A program made the position numbers and the translations under genes. This document shows positions 1 to 11,132 of a stretch of DNA of 64,000 bases, piece after piece (position 1 is the first letter of the stretch; each line of letters begins with the position of its first letter). The DNA is taken from NCBI GenBank assembly GCA_033558025.1, contig JAUCEF010000008.1:930001-994000 (forward strand), written 5' to 3'. Source of the stretch: Phytophthora sp. 'mugwort'. Its lineage: Eukaryota; Oomycota; Peronosporomycetes; Peronosporales; Peronosporaceae. The notes beneath the pieces were generated by a model. That model was not told where the DNA came from. It worked only from the letters and a program-made list of their open reading frames with translations, and ran no database searches.

Positions 1-1500
1 TACTTCTTCGGCCGTACTTCGGACCTGACCTTCGTTCGGAAGCAGCAGCTCCCAAAATAGGTGCTGGCGGCGTGCTCTTCATCCGCTTCATCCGCATGAA
101 GACGCCCGACGAGCAAGCACTGTCGCTCTTCCCCGATGCTGACTTCGCGACTTGGCCGCTGCTGGCGCTCACGCTGGTTTTGATAACCCAAGAGTCGCCG
201 TGCGCAGCGCTCCTCAACCACTTGCCAGTGCAGTCGAAAGACGTCCCCGTTGAGCTGACCGACTCCATCCCGTTGCTGGACCTGCTTGGCGCCCTTAAGT
301 CTTCTCAGGCGTCGGCGAGAAACAGCACAGTCCCCACAACGCCGACGGTTGGTATTCACACTCATATCAACCGCTTGCTCGATCGTTTCGCTGGACCCTG
401 AAGTCGAGAGCCGCTAACCTCTCATTCGTTTCGATGCGGCGGCGTCCAGCATGCCAAAGCGTGCTCACAGCTGACGGCGCAGTGGATCTTCGATCGCGAA
501 GCATAGAACTTGACCACGACGAACGAAGCCTTCGCCTACGTCTTCAATACGCCGAAAGAAGACATCAAGTCGCAAACGTACTGAGCGGATTGGCGCCAAA
601 GCAAGCCTGTTCTTCCGTCACCGGAAGTCTTCGACTCGGCTCCACAATAGCAGATTAGGGAGGTTAGCCATAAGCTCTTCAATGCGAGTCATACGCTGGG
701 TAACAAGGCCTTCAAAGTTTGCACTGCTGTGAAGGATATGCTGACAGCAACCATCATCGTCCGTCGCTGATGAAGACCAACGCGCAAGGGCCAGCGATGA
801 CGACGATCCAGCGCTGCGCCAACGCCTCTGCTGTGACCACATCGAATCTGATTGCTTGGTCACAGCAACTCACGAGGTCTGCTGCTCCCGCTCACACCAC
901 TGCGGACGACCTGACGGAAGGAAACATGAAGGGCAAAGTTGCGTTCAATCATCAGACTGCATTGATAGAAAGGTTAATCGAGGTCAACTGTCGCCTCGAA
1001 GCTCGAGTCAACTTGCTAAAAACTACAAATAACAACACACGGGAGAGCACATAAGGTCACCGCGGCCAGCAAGCAAAGCGACCAAGAAATGAAGATGAAA
1101 ATGTACCAGTGAAGCGCCGACGACGATCGGAGACGATATCTCTCGTCGACACCTGGGCAGTTCCGCGTGGATGGCTGAGTACTAACAAGCACAAGAAGTC
1201 GGACGCCAAGCAGCTCGTGGCCTTCATAAAGCTCCTCATTGAAGACGGATACGCGCTCGACGAGTCGTCACCGAGCTACAAGGATAACGTTCGCCACCTT
1301 GGAGAGCTGGTGTCAAGCAAAGTCGTGGCGTACCTCCGCGCGCGAAGCGTAAATCAACGGGATTTAACGCGGTGCTCGAGGAGCTTCGTCGGCTACATCG
1401 CGAGGGAAGACTCAATGACCTCACCAGCGCCTACCACCAGCGCCTTGCAATCGGTAGAGTTGTAGACCCTGCTCCACTCCATCACCAAGGCGTCTCAGAC
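1..1500 (+). pseudogene. Crypton-type tyrosine recombinase with GCR1_C-like tail, 5'-truncated by window edge
   Basis: Remains of a Crypton DNA transposon recombinase. The first bases already encode the core (FGRTSDLTFVRKQQL), followed by FIRMKTPDEQALSLFPD near 80-140 and the SHSFRCGGVQHAKA block near 420-460, the usual oomycete equivalent of the catalytic Arg box. It continues as QWIFDRGA and VFNTPKEDIK near 480-570. A second module at about 1109-1465 contains WLSTNKHKKSDAKQLVAFIK and then, after a frameshift, LEELRRLHREGRLNDLTSAY (about 1375-1435). This resembles the GCR1_C DNA-binding tail of oomycete CryptonF elements. At least four frameshifts or stops break it, so it is dead. A related copy lies at 30590-32540. 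Confidence 0.75.
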
Positions 1501-3364
1501 GGCTTCTGTAATACAACACGCCATATTCACCCGTATCCTTGTGGTCGGAGCGTCCGTAGATGCCGCTCGCTTGGAGGTCTGCCGTAGTCAATAGAGTATA
1601 GAGAAATTTGCCGGTGGGTGGAACCGTACCAGTACCTTCCCTTTCAGGAGCTCTTTCATTGGCTACATCGGTGGTGGTAGGGGGGGGGAACAATAACATC
1701 GCAGGGGATACTCAGCTGGCGGATCGACGGGGAATTAACGACCATGATTATTTGCGGAAGCGACAACCCTCTTAGAAGTACCATGGGCACAACCCTTCAG
1801 TTCACCAGGCCAGGTGTTCAATCGATCACTGAGGTCGCTGGGCAAGACGGCGCAGCCAAAATGGCACGTGTGCCACTCATTTGCAGGATGTAGTTCCGCC
1901 TGCCACCTATCGATGAGCCAATCATTTGCGAGGGGATTTTTTACGGGCCGTATGTCACTTTACAAAAGCCTCCACAGATTTGTGCGATTTCAAATTCTAC
2001 GATATGGTCGGATGCTAGTAGGAATTGCGACGACGGTCGGAGTCATCATGATATGGATCGGACGTCGAGGACCATTTGTCTTTCATATTTTCTACGGGAC
2101 GCCTGGCTGCACTAGACTCTGACGTTAGAAACGCGTTGATGGTCGTCGCAGTACTATTATTGTCAACAACTGCAGACACTCAGGTTACCCGTGAGTGCCC
2201 AGTTAACTATTCCGTTGAGCGCAAGGGCCATGATACTGACTCTCGAAAAGTAGGCATCGTTAGGAAGAATATCGACTTGGACCCCAGGCAATCTTGTACC
2301 GTCCCGTGATCGTTGATGCCGTAGGCCTGATCGAGCTTCTGGTGCATGACTATTTTTAAGGCTTTAATGTTCCAAGTGAGGATGACGTAATCTACATACA
2401 AAAGCAAAAATGATATTACGTCACCCTTGCGGTATACTTACAGACATGGTTCGTTTTCGTTTTCATGGTGAGGATTCATTCCAGTCATTTCGTTGCAACA
2501 CGAGCGACCTAGAAATGCCCTACATCCGGTGTTCTTACGTCTCCAGACATTGCGCTGGCTGCCGTAGGGCGCAAGTTAATGCCTTCCGTGTGGCTGTCCA
2601 GGAGTGTGTGGCCGTTGCTGTTGCCGTGGTGTCGATGCTACAATCTGCAGTCGATTCAATAATCTACACCCTTTGTCAGGAGAGTAGCCACCATCGACCA
2701 GGGGGCAGCTTGTGCAGGTCCTTCTCGACAACCTGTACACTGGTATTGGTGTCCATGGCTAATTCACCAATGCATCGGCGAGTTTGATATAGGTCCGTAT
2801 TTGGCAAGTCCAGGACGTCATTTCTCGACCGGTTTGGCGACCAGGCGATTGCGATGCATGACCCAAATGAACGAGTAGATGCGACAACTGCGGATGACTT
2901 AGATGCTGCAAAACCTCGGACAGCGATCTTAGCCAACAGGGGTACTCGTGCCGGCCGTGCTGATCCAGTACTCCTTACCCTTCTTCTCCTATAACGCCGC
3001 GACATCTTCTGCCGGTGCCGGGTCCCGTGCGCTGAGTACCTCCCGAACTCGTCTTTGTATTGCTTTCAGGCAGTGTCGTCCTTCCCGAAAAACGATCGAC
3101 ATACGTGCGCAACTGGTCCTTTGGGAGCCAATATTCCGCGAGAGGCTTGGGGGTGAGCATACGCAAACCCCATCGACGAGGTGTGCCAGAATGCTCACCG
3201 TCCCAGGGTAAGATATTGCAGCCTCTTCAGAGTCGGCTTCGACAGAGCCAAATTCGATCCAGCTATCCAACTCGCCCACAGACGCTAAAGTAACCTAGGC
3301 ACTTGTTAGATCGGAAGAATCGTTTTCAAACCTGCCGATGACGTTGTTCGGGAAGTTCAGCATC
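1501..3364. other. No supported gene; possible decayed repeat on minus strand
   Basis: Only short open frames occur. Overlapping minus-strand frames at 2676-3279 lie downstream of the Crypton relic at 3365-3925 and could be its decayed continuation, but I could not match a domain. A G homopolymer sits near 1680-1688. Confidence 0.5.
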
Positions 3365-3925
3365 TTCAAGAGGTTGCCAAGCTCCACCCAAAACCGAGCG
3401 TCTCCACGACATCCCGGAAATTCTTCATATACCATAGAAGATTGAGAAGTGCAGCGTCCTTGTAGTCATCTGCAGTAGTAGCCCCCTTGATGATGGCAGT
3501 ACTAAGAGTACAGAGGTTGTTCTTTGTGCACGACGGCGCTTGGTGCGTGAAATCGGTGCCGCGCTTCGAGCAATGCTTGTCAAAAATATATCCTACATTT
3601 GTAAACGATGCCTATATACAGCATCTTGGGCCGGAACAGCTCTAAGAGGTGGTTCTTGAAGTTGCCAAAATAGCTACCGACTGATTCTTTTGATAGCATC
3701 GTGCCCTTCGAGCTGTCTCGAAAGGCCATATGCGCCGCGAATCTGTCGCGTATGAGGTACAACGCATTCCAATTAGTGTCAGAACCAATGAACTCATATG
3801 TAGAATTGAGAGTAAGCTGTTCGGCAGTCGCAAAGCGCTTGAACGCATTGAGCGCTGTCTAGTGCGCCTTTTGAGAGTTTCCACGAATAAATGACATCGA
3901 TACCATATTGATGACTGCGACACTC
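3365..3925 (-). pseudogene. Crypton-like recombinase, N-terminal half, decayed
   Basis: Reading the minus strand from 3925 gives an N-terminal SAM-like/core-binding region (NAFKRFATAEQLTL, GSYFGNFKNHLLELF). After a shift comes KRGTDFTHQAPSCTKNNLC and then DDYKDAALLNLLWYM at about 3420-3460. The segment DY(K/Q)DAALL..LWY(M/L) is shared with the Crypton at 30590-32540 (EYQDAALLYIMWYAFGRASD). The usual GRASD core box is not readable after it, so the copy is truncated or scrambled there. Family assignment rests on this motif and on order; the minus-strand sequence down to about 2680 may be the rest of it. Confidence 0.55.
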
Positions 3926-5410
3926 TCTCGTTGGCCGCCCCTATTAAATCCGGTGTTTGTTCGCGTGAAAGAGGTATTATTAAACAATGCTATTGACTTT
4001 CTTTTATTATTGCAATATCAGATACTTCTGAGGCGGTTGGACAAAAAGTCTGAGCTTCTGATTGCCCCAAATTTTGCACTGAATACGAACGATGGGGGGG
4101 GAGGAGCTGGTTAAAATGACTTGCTTGTGCGTTTCGATTGGCCAGCCCATATTAATGAAACCTAGTATAATAATCCTTTTGTCTGAACGGGCACGATATT
4201 CTGTCATGTGCATCTCTAATAACCAATCCATAATTTTTCTGCATTTACTTTTTTTTTTTCACAGTACAGATTCCGCCATCCATTTTGTCTGAAATACCAT
4301 TCTCTTCAACTAACCGGTATACATGTACATTTTTATATTATATTAGCAAATGCATCGCCGACGCATCAGCTGTAACCAATATTATTCACTTTCCGCGCGA
4401 CTACTGCAGCGCAATCCAGGCCCATACACTCGGGCCATATCGACACCACCTTGAGGGGCATTCGCTGGTTATAAGGGAACGGTCAATTCGAGGCCGAGGT
4501 GATTTTGACCAGTGGGAAGGCTTTCTTCCGATTTCTTGTCTATCATTCGTTAAAATAGTGTTAAGTACGAAACGTCGCCGAACTTACAGCGAGCTTCTTA
4601 CGGAGAGTTAGCACGGCAGTCGTCCACTGAGCTATCACCGAGTGCGTCATGATAATGCGCTACGTAAAATTGCAATGACGTCTTTCTTCTGCGTGATGTA
4701 AGCAAGCGATCCAGCCGCCACAGTTTGAAATTGACCTCCTAAACCGAGTAATATAAATCGGCTAGAGGTTATTAGGCGGACTACGGACTGGAGAGCGGAC
4801 ATACAACTCGGTAACTGTCGCAGCTTGACTGCGGTGGGGGCCGTTCTGCAGGATAAGTTTGAGCACGAAGCATCTGGGCACGTCCCCTAGATTTGCTTCA
4901 CGCAAAATGAATGGCCACAAGATGTGTTCAAGCTTGCCAACTGCGCGGCCGAGTTATTACTGCGATTATTAATATTTTACCGTAGTACAGTTTCTCCTCG
5001 CCAATTTAGCAGCTATGCAAGCTAAGAATTTATCAAACTTAATACGTTAAGTTCGCTCTCTATTGTTTTTTTTGTATGCAGTTCCCGCTCTGATAGATAA
5101 TAAGTTGTCGTACGAATACAATAGTTCCACCGAAGGCATTAAATTGGCGAGGGGATATGTACAAGTATCCTCAGTATTTGTTAAACCCTCCCCTGACCAG
5201 GATAATACTGGTCAGGGGAGGGGGCTCAGAGTTTGGCAAATCGGATACATGTTCATGTTCTTTTCCATCTCCCAGCCCTTCTTCCTTTCCTACGTTCTAT
5301 CTACACTGTACTATAATATACCATGTCACGGTACATGTACAGTTCGTGCCATCATCATCAATCTGCGCCTTTCAAGGCGGCGATGCATAGGGTCCACCAC
5401 CTAGAGTAAG
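3926..5410. other. Intergenic, no gene seen apart from one hairpin
   Basis: AT-rich sequence with many stops in all frames. I see no coding region longer than about 110 codons and none with a recognisable domain. The one structured element is the hairpin at 5186-5222. Confidence 0.6.
5186..5222. repeat. Perfect 15-bp inverted repeat, 7-base loop
   Basis: Left arm 5186-5200 (CCCTCCCCTGACCAG) and right arm 5208-5222 are exact reverse complements around the loop GATAATA. It ends 225 bp before the ABCG start codon, so it may lie in the promoter. Function is unknown. Confidence 0.9.
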
Positions 5411-5417
5411 TCATTCT
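5411..5417 (+). promoter_or_regulatory. Candidate oomycete initiator (TCATTCT)
   Basis: TCATTCT fits the TCAYTYY core of the oomycete Inr and lies 37 bp before the ATG of the ABCG gene, within the usual short 5' UTR distance. The downstream flanking-promoter half is not obvious, so this is tentative. Confidence 0.35.
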
Positions 5418-5447
5418 TGATCCGAACACCTGCGGGACAAGACTGCA

Positions 5448-8279
5448 ATGAGATCGCTGTGCTTTATGCTGGCGTTAGGACTGTTGTCCTCTGTTGCCCA
5501 AGCTTCCTCTTCTTCCTCTTCCAGTGATGTCACTAAGGGCACATGTGACCCAAACTACGAGCAACTTAACGCGTCTGGTGACTGCGAGTGTCGTGACGGC
5601 TTTAGTGGCCTTGGATGCCGCATGTGTTCAAGTGCCGAAGACGACGACTCGGATGTGTGTCGTACCACCCGAGGCAATGACTACTCGTGTGCCACGGGCC
5701 TCATTTACGACTCGAGTTCGTTAGGCAAAACCTACACTTGTAAGCTTTCCAGCGACCTGCAAGTTCTCTTCCCGGATGGTGCATTGGATGTGAGTTGCGA
5801 GCGTGACGAGCAGGGCGAGGCGAACTGTGTTGCAGCCGTATACAAGGCCAAGGAGACGCTCAAGAGCGAGCATGTCATCGACTGCAACATGACGCAATGT
5901 TCTTTCGCCACGGGCAGCGCCAACGGAGAATGCGGCGAGATTAACTGCAAATGCGGCTCTGAGTGTTCAGCCATAACCAAATCTCTAATTGAGGGCTCAT
6001 TGAGTGGGAAACCTGCCAAAATTCAAGCCACGGATTCATCCCAGCTCTCTATCGTGATTAAAGGCTCTCCATTACCACTGTCGGCTACGTGCAAGGCGTC
6101 AGCATGTGAGCGTACGGGAAGTAGCGATAGCAGCGGCAGCAGCCACTTGAGTACTGCTGACAATGGAGACGCGTCTAGCAGCGACACGGACGGTGTCGGG
6201 TTGGCTGCCGTTGCCTGTCTTGTTCTCGCAGTTCTGCTGCTACTTGGTTGTTTCTCTTTCTGCTGTTGCCTGATGGGCCCACGTCGAGGCCAGAAGGAGG
6301 AGGATCTGGAGACGGAATTGCTTAAGGTCACGGCACGTTCCACGAACAAGCTCGAGTTCCGTAACATTAGCTGCTTTGCCAGTGCTAATGACAAGTCCAC
6401 GGGGCACAAATGCATTCTTAACAAGATCTCGGGAAGCGTGTCACGTGGTCAAGTACTGGGACTGCTTGGACCCAGCGGCTCCGGCAAGACGACGCTGTTG
6501 AATGCGCTTGCAGCCGTTCAAAATGGCAACTCGAAATTCACTGGAGAGCTCTTGCTCGACGGTAGCAAAGTGACCAAAGGATACCGACGCGTTGCTGCCT
6601 ATGTACAGCAGGACGACACGTTGTACTCCACTCTCACTGTGCATGAGTGTATTACGTACTCAGCTCAGCTCCGTCTTCCGACGTCAATGACGGAATGTGC
6701 CAAGAGTGCCATGGTGAACCGTGTTATCGCTGAACTGAACCTCAGCCACGTCGCCAATTCCCGTATTGGGTCGGTCGGAGGCAGCAGCTCGGAGCGAGGC
6801 ATTTCGGGTGGGGAAAGGCGCCGGGTGAGCATCGGAATGGAGCTGGTGACGTCCCCGCAGATTCTCATATTGGACGAGCCGACGTCAGGGTTGGACAGCT
6901 CGTCGGCTCACTCTGTTGTCAAGCTTATCAAGGAGTTGGCAACTCACGACCGCATTGTCGTACTCAGCATTCACCAGCCTAGCTCTCGCTCTTTCCTGCT
7001 TCTGGACAAGATTATGCTACTCGGAAAGGGCCAACTGCTCTACAATGGCGCGCCTGCCGACTCCAAGAAACACTTCCAGGATCTTGGTTTCAAGTATCCT
7101 GACAGTGATAATGTTGCCGACTACATTCTTGACATTGCGATCGACACAACCAATTTGTCGATGATTCAATCACGCTTGAACAGCGACGCCCCCGAGAAGG
7201 TCGTTGTCGCTGTGGCTTCTAATGGACAGACTCAGCAGGAACAGTTTTCTCCTACGACTCCCGTCGGTAGCCCGTCATATGAGGCAGAATCGTTACCGTT
7301 CGTTATGGAGGAGGCCTCAGAACCTCGCAACTTGCTGGCGTCCTTCCAGTCGACCATGGTCGAGATTCGCGTGCTTTTCACTCGCACTGCGCAGAACATT
7401 CTTCGCCACCCCTCATTATTAGTGCAACATGTCGTATTGAGCTTGGTTCTGGCTCTGTTTGGTGGACTGATCTTCAACAACGTCTCCGACAACCTCGCAG
7501 GCTTCCAGAACCGCATGGGCGCTTTCTTCTTCATCTTGACGTTCTTTGGGTTCGCAAGTATGAGCTCCATGGACCTATTTATCGGTGAACGGCCGATTTT
7601 CCTGCGTGAGACTGGCGCCATGTACTACGGAACTTTTAGCTACTTCTTAGCCAAGATGACGCTGGATTCGCTGTTGCTTCGTGTTCTTCCTGCGTCCATT
7701 TTTGCGTGCATTTTCTATTGGATCATGGCATTGCAAGCTTCACTGGATCGTTTCCTACTCTTCTGGCTGACGTTGGTGCTGTTTAATGTGGCGGCTGGCT
7801 CGATCAGTCTGCTGGTCGGAGTACTCTCGAAACGTGTTGGGTCGGCTAATCTTGCTGCTACTGTGGGGCTCTTGGTCATGCTGTTATTCGGTGGATTTTT
7901 ACTCAATGTCGAGACGATGCCAGGCTCAGTGGGGTGGTTAAAACACTTCTCAATTTTCGGATACGCGTTCGAGATTCTCATGGCAAATGAGCTCCAAGGG
8001 ATCATGTTGTCTTTTGATGCTCCGGGATACCCGGCTATTCCCGTCTACGGTGAGGTGTATCTCAGAACGTTGGGCATGGATTACACGAAGCGCTACTACG
8101 ACGTGGCGGCACTCGCACTTATTGCTATTATTCTGCAATTTATCGCCTTTTTGTGCTTGTCGATGCAAGTTCCATCACATCGTGCCATGGCGAAGTATGG
8201 TAAGAGCAACGTTGACTCCGCCTCTGGAGGAAAAGAAGAAGGATACGAGGCATGCAACTCGGGCCGTATGCGTCAGTAA
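5448..8279 (+). CDS. ABCG-family half-transporter with secreted Cys-rich/EGF-like N-terminal domain
   Basis: A 943-residue single-exon protein. Residues 1-20 are a signal peptide. Residues about 33-60 form an EGF-like cysteine cluster (GDCECRDGFSGLGC), followed by a Cys-rich region to about 220. A membrane segment lies at about 247-275. The ABC domain follows: Walker A GPSGSGKTT (about 344-352), signature ISGGERRR (about 451), Walker B LILDEPTSGLDS (about 471) and H-loop SIHQPSSRS (about 507). An ABC2-type membrane domain occupies about 640-930. This order (NBD before TMD, with an extracellular head) is that of ABCG/White half-size transporters, which dimerise to export lipids or small molecules. 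Substrate is not predictable. All ATPase motifs look intact. The ATG at 5448 begins directly with the signal peptide. Confidence 0.95.
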   Translation: MRSLCFMLALGLLSSVAQASSSSSSSDVTKGTCDPNYEQLNASGDCECRDGFSGLGCRMCSSAEDDDSDVCRTTRGNDYSCATGLIYDSSSLGKTYTCKLSSDLQVLFPDGALDVSCERDEQGEANCVAAVYKAKETLKSEHVIDCNMTQCSFATGSANGECGEINCKCGSECSAITKSLIEGSLSGKPAKIQATDSSQLSIVIKGSPLPLSATCKASACERTGSSDSSGSSHLSTADNGDASSSDTDGVGLAAVACLVLAVLLLLGCFSFCCCLMGPRRGQKEEDLETELLKVTARSTNKLEFRNISCFASANDKSTGHKCILNKISGSVSRGQVLGLLGPSGSGKTTLLNALAAVQNGNSKFTGELLLDGSKVTKGYRRVAAYVQQDDTLYSTLTVHECITYSAQLRLPTSMTECAKSAMVNRVIAELNLSHVANSRIGSVGGSSSERGISGGERRRVSIGMELVTSPQILILDEPTSGLDSSSAHSVVKLIKELATHDRIVVLSIHQPSSRSFLLLDKIMLLGKGQLLYNGAPADSKKHFQDLGFKYPDSDNVADYILDIAIDTTNLSMIQSRLNSDAPEKVVVAVASNGQTQQEQFSPTTPVGSPSYEAESLPFVMEEASEPRNLLASFQSTMVEIRVLFTRTAQNILRHPSLLVQHVVLSLVLALFGGLIFNNVSDNLAGFQNRMGAFFFILTFFGFASMSSMDLFIGERPIFLRETGAMYYGTFSYFLAKMTLDSLLLRVLPASIFACIFYWIMALQASLDRFLLFWLTLVLFNVAAGSISLLVGVLSKRVGSANLAATVGLLVMLLFGGFLLNVETMPGSVGWLKHFSIFGYAFEILMANELQGIMLSFDAPGYPAIPVYGEVYLRTLGMDYTKRYYDVAALALIAIILQFIAFLCLSMQVPSHRAMAKYGKSNVDSASGGKEEGYEACNSGRMRQ

Positions 8280-8666
8280 CCTGCCTTTTCGAACCCCGTA
8301 GTGCTTACTGTTAGTATTGCGGTTTATCAGAATAAGTATATTTTTTCTGAAGGTTAATGAGAATGAATCACCATTTCACAATTAATACATTCAGCGACAG
8401 ATTAAATCCATGCAAAGCAACGGTATTGGTTTTCATCGTGTTCAGCATGCGTCCCCGGACATCAGCTACGGGTTACAAAGACAATAAAGACATGACGAAA
8501 TGACCACTCTCTCAACTGTTTGTGCCTGCACGGTACGGGTCAGGACTGGTCGGTTAAGATGCCCCATCAATCTACTGCGGTCAGAGGTACAAAAGATGGT
8601 TCTTGATTGTAGCGTGAGGACAAATGCTGAATACCTCATCTCGGACATTCTTTGAGAACACTAATC
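8280..8666. other. Short intergenic stretch, nothing recognised
   Basis: 387 bases after the ABCG stop codon. The first part is AT-rich and probably holds the 3' UTR. No coding region or repeat seen. Confidence 0.6.
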
Positions 8667-9390
8667 ATGGAGGAGACCACGGAGTCAGGGTTAACGGCGT
8701 TCGCTCCGCCACCAGCGCCGACGTATCGCTTCGTGATCGTAACCCAAGCTGAAAAGGTGAACACCTCAAGAGCAAGAAGCAGTGGTACGAAGAGGGGATT
8801 CCGTACCTGAGTTTTTCCCTGTCTAACGCGGTCGTTTAATTCCTCAGGAGCTCGGGCTTCTTGGATGATAAGGAATATCTCACAAGCACGAACAAGATTC
8901 CCAACGCAAGCCTCGCCGACTATGTGATGCTATGATGCTGGTTTGACAGTGAAAATTCGGATTTTCCAGTCGGCGAGACGTCGAAATACTTGTTCAAGCT
9001 GCACTCAATTTCTCTTGACAGAATCGACATTTTGGATGCCAAGCTGCGCAATGTCGAGGACGAGCTGGAGAAGACGAAAACCAGCTTGGAAGAAGAGAAA
9101 CTGGAGCGCGCAAATGCTATCGAGAAGTTAAATGAAGTGAAGGACAAACTCACAGCCATAAAGGCGGCTCAAGCCAGCAATAAAAGCCAAAGGCGGTTGT
9201 GTACTTGAAAGGGGCCTCGAAAAACGTTCTTGAGCTGAAGGACAAGGGGCAACTTTTGTGGACATCATTGAGAGGCAACGGGTTTACTTCGTCAAATAAA
9301 GGATACGGGGGCACGGGTACTCGTTGCTTGGTGGTATTCCAGCAGCTCCACTGTGTACTCGGCCCAGAGGTCGGAACTAAATATGGCAAT
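8667..9390 (+). pseudogene. Broken coiled-coil protein gene of unknown function
   Basis: A start METTESGLTAF-like reading (ATG at 8667) is followed, across frameshifts and in-frame stops, by SKKQWYEEGIPYLSFSLSNA, then FDSENSDFPVGETSKYLFKL, then a heptad-rich coil (about 8990-9190: ILDAKLRNVEDELEKTKTSL and onward), and finally YLKGASKNVLELKDKGQLLW (about 9200-9260). The collinear pieces in different frames show one decayed gene. The layout (short head, coiled coil, beta-rich tail with KGASKNVLEL) resembles an oomycete family I have seen but cannot name. No function assigned. Confidence 0.6.
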
Positions 9391-9712
9391 ACAGTAATAA
9401 ATTGAGATTTCCAATAAAAATATGTATTATTGGATCTGGCCGACTCCAATACAATCTTTTATTAGGCCATTATTGGCAATAAATATGGCAAAAGTAAGCC
9501 TGAAAAGTAACGCAAAAGTAGCTTACTTTTGCCCTTCGTTGAGCTCCATCACACAGTGGTGTCGTTTGCTAGAGCCGGTGACATCAGCGGTAGAAGTATC
9601 CCATACCACTGCCACGTCACCAACGATCCGTTGGCTGGCAGCGCATCGATCCAGGGGTGATTGGCAAGGCTCACAAGCCTTTGAGACACGACTTCATCTT
9701 CCGAGAACTACA
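9391..9712. other. Flank of hAT relic with inverted repeats
   Basis: AT-rich sequence holding the inverted repeat at 9487-9533 and short CCAATA/TATTGG-type repeats. It may contain the 5' end of the hAT element, but I could not define a terminal inverted repeat. Confidence 0.4.
9487..9533. repeat. 13-bp perfect inverted repeat, 21-base loop
   Basis: Arms 9487-9499 (GGCAAAAGTAAGC) and 9521-9533 are exact reverse complements. It sits 180 bp upstream of the hAT reading frame and could be subterminal to that element. Confidence 0.85.
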
Positions 9713-10838
9713 ATGGTCGCCAACAAGCAAATCACCTCCTTTTTCTTCGCTCCGCTAGGCAAGGCCTATTTCGCTGCAAATTGTGCCGCCTCGACCGAAA
9801 AAACAAGTTCGGGTTCGCATACTCCAACCTGATTACCCACCTGGCTGGGCAGCACGCGGGCTACGAAGCTCAATACGCGGCATCTGTCTCCAGCGCCAGC
9901 CATCTATTCCAGTGGATCCGGCGGATAATTGAGGGGAACATGCCCATCTACGAGGTTGAAGATGTACTCACGCGAGCCATGAGCAAGTTGCGGCCTGTGA
10001 CAGTCAAGGCCGTCAAGAAGTGTATGGAAGGCATTGCCATCGCAGGCGGTCTCAAGCTCGAGAAGGGGCTCGGAACGCTCTTCGGCCTGATGTTCGACGG
10101 CTGGACACATACTGGTGTGCATTACATCGGCCTCTACGCTGTTTACGAGGCAGATGGTGAGTGGCGCGTCCCCCTACTGGGCCTATCCCCTCTCACCGAT
10201 GGCACCCAGAAGGCTGATGCTCATGTTCAGCTGTTTGAGAACGTTCTTAACGTGTACAACAAGACCAAGGACATGGTGGGGTTTCTGGTGGGTGACAACT
10301 GCACGACAAATCAGTGTATTGCGAACAAGATGGACATCCCGCTGGTCGGCTGTGCGGTTCAAATTGGCTGTCAACAAGTTCTTGGCGCCGTATGATACGG
10401 TTATGGATGAGGTGAATGTTCTCATGGTGGCGCTACGTCAACAGAACAATTTTGCGGAGCTCAAGAAGCACACTGAACTATTGCCTGTCAAGCGCAACGC
10501 CACCCGTTGGTTTTCAACTTTTACGATGGTGCAGCGCTACATACGGATTCGATCTGAGAATAAGAAGGTGGAGGCTGTGGAAGAACCGATTCCGACTGGC
10601 AATAAACACAGGAAGCTGACTGCACTGTTTGAGCATCTGAAGAAGTTCGAGATCATCTGTAAACGGTTGCAGCGCGACGACGCCGATATGGCAGAGGTTC
10701 GCCTGATGTTGTGCCCTTGAGACGGAATATCCAGTCATGGCGAAACATCTGAAGGCAAGGCGAGGATCGTTCACAATCCTGCGTTTGAATCTGGCATTGT
10801 CCGTTTGATCTCCGGGTGCGAAAATCGTCCGAAAGGTC

Positions 10839-10917
10839 TGGTCGGCCCGGGGATTGAACCCTGGCCGCTTCCGTCCGACACTGGATGCTTAACCAGCTGA
10901 GCTATCTGAGCTCACTA
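10839..10917 (-). other. tRNA-like segment with pol III A and B boxes, not a working tRNA
   Basis: On the minus strand TAGCTCAGCTGGTTAAGC (10887-10904) matches an A box and GGTTCAATCCC (10850-10860) a B box; it ends ...GGGCCGACCA, with encoded CCA. The D arm and T arm can form, but the acceptor 5' strand does not pair with the 3' strand and the anticodon stem is weak. It is better read as a tRNA-derived promoter or tail of the surrounding insertion. Confidence 0.6.
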
Positions 10918-11107
10918 GAAGTATGTGGCTCACCACCACTTGGTTCATCGGGTTATACTTGGTTTTTGTATAGACCCCATCGGAAAGGTCCTGCAAATGT
11001 CCAACTCGGCCCAGAGGCGTCTCGGGACGTTCCCCAGTTTCCTCCTGGGCACTAAAATGGGTCTTTCAGGGTACCCACTTTCGAGAAAATGGATCTTTTT
11101 TGGACAC

Positions 11108-11132
11108 AAATTGGATACTTCGTATCCAATTT
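11108..11132. repeat. 11-bp perfect inverted repeat, 3-base loop
   Basis: AAATTGGATAC-TTC-GTATCCAATTT inside the 402-bp insertion. A second small inverted repeat, TGGGTC/GACCCA, lies about 3 bp further on (11135-11151). Together they would give the insert's transcript a structured right half. Confidence 0.85.

Noticed and set aside
10839..10917. Functional tRNA gene
   Set aside because: A and B boxes and encoded CCA are present, but acceptor strands do not pair and the anticodon stem is poor.
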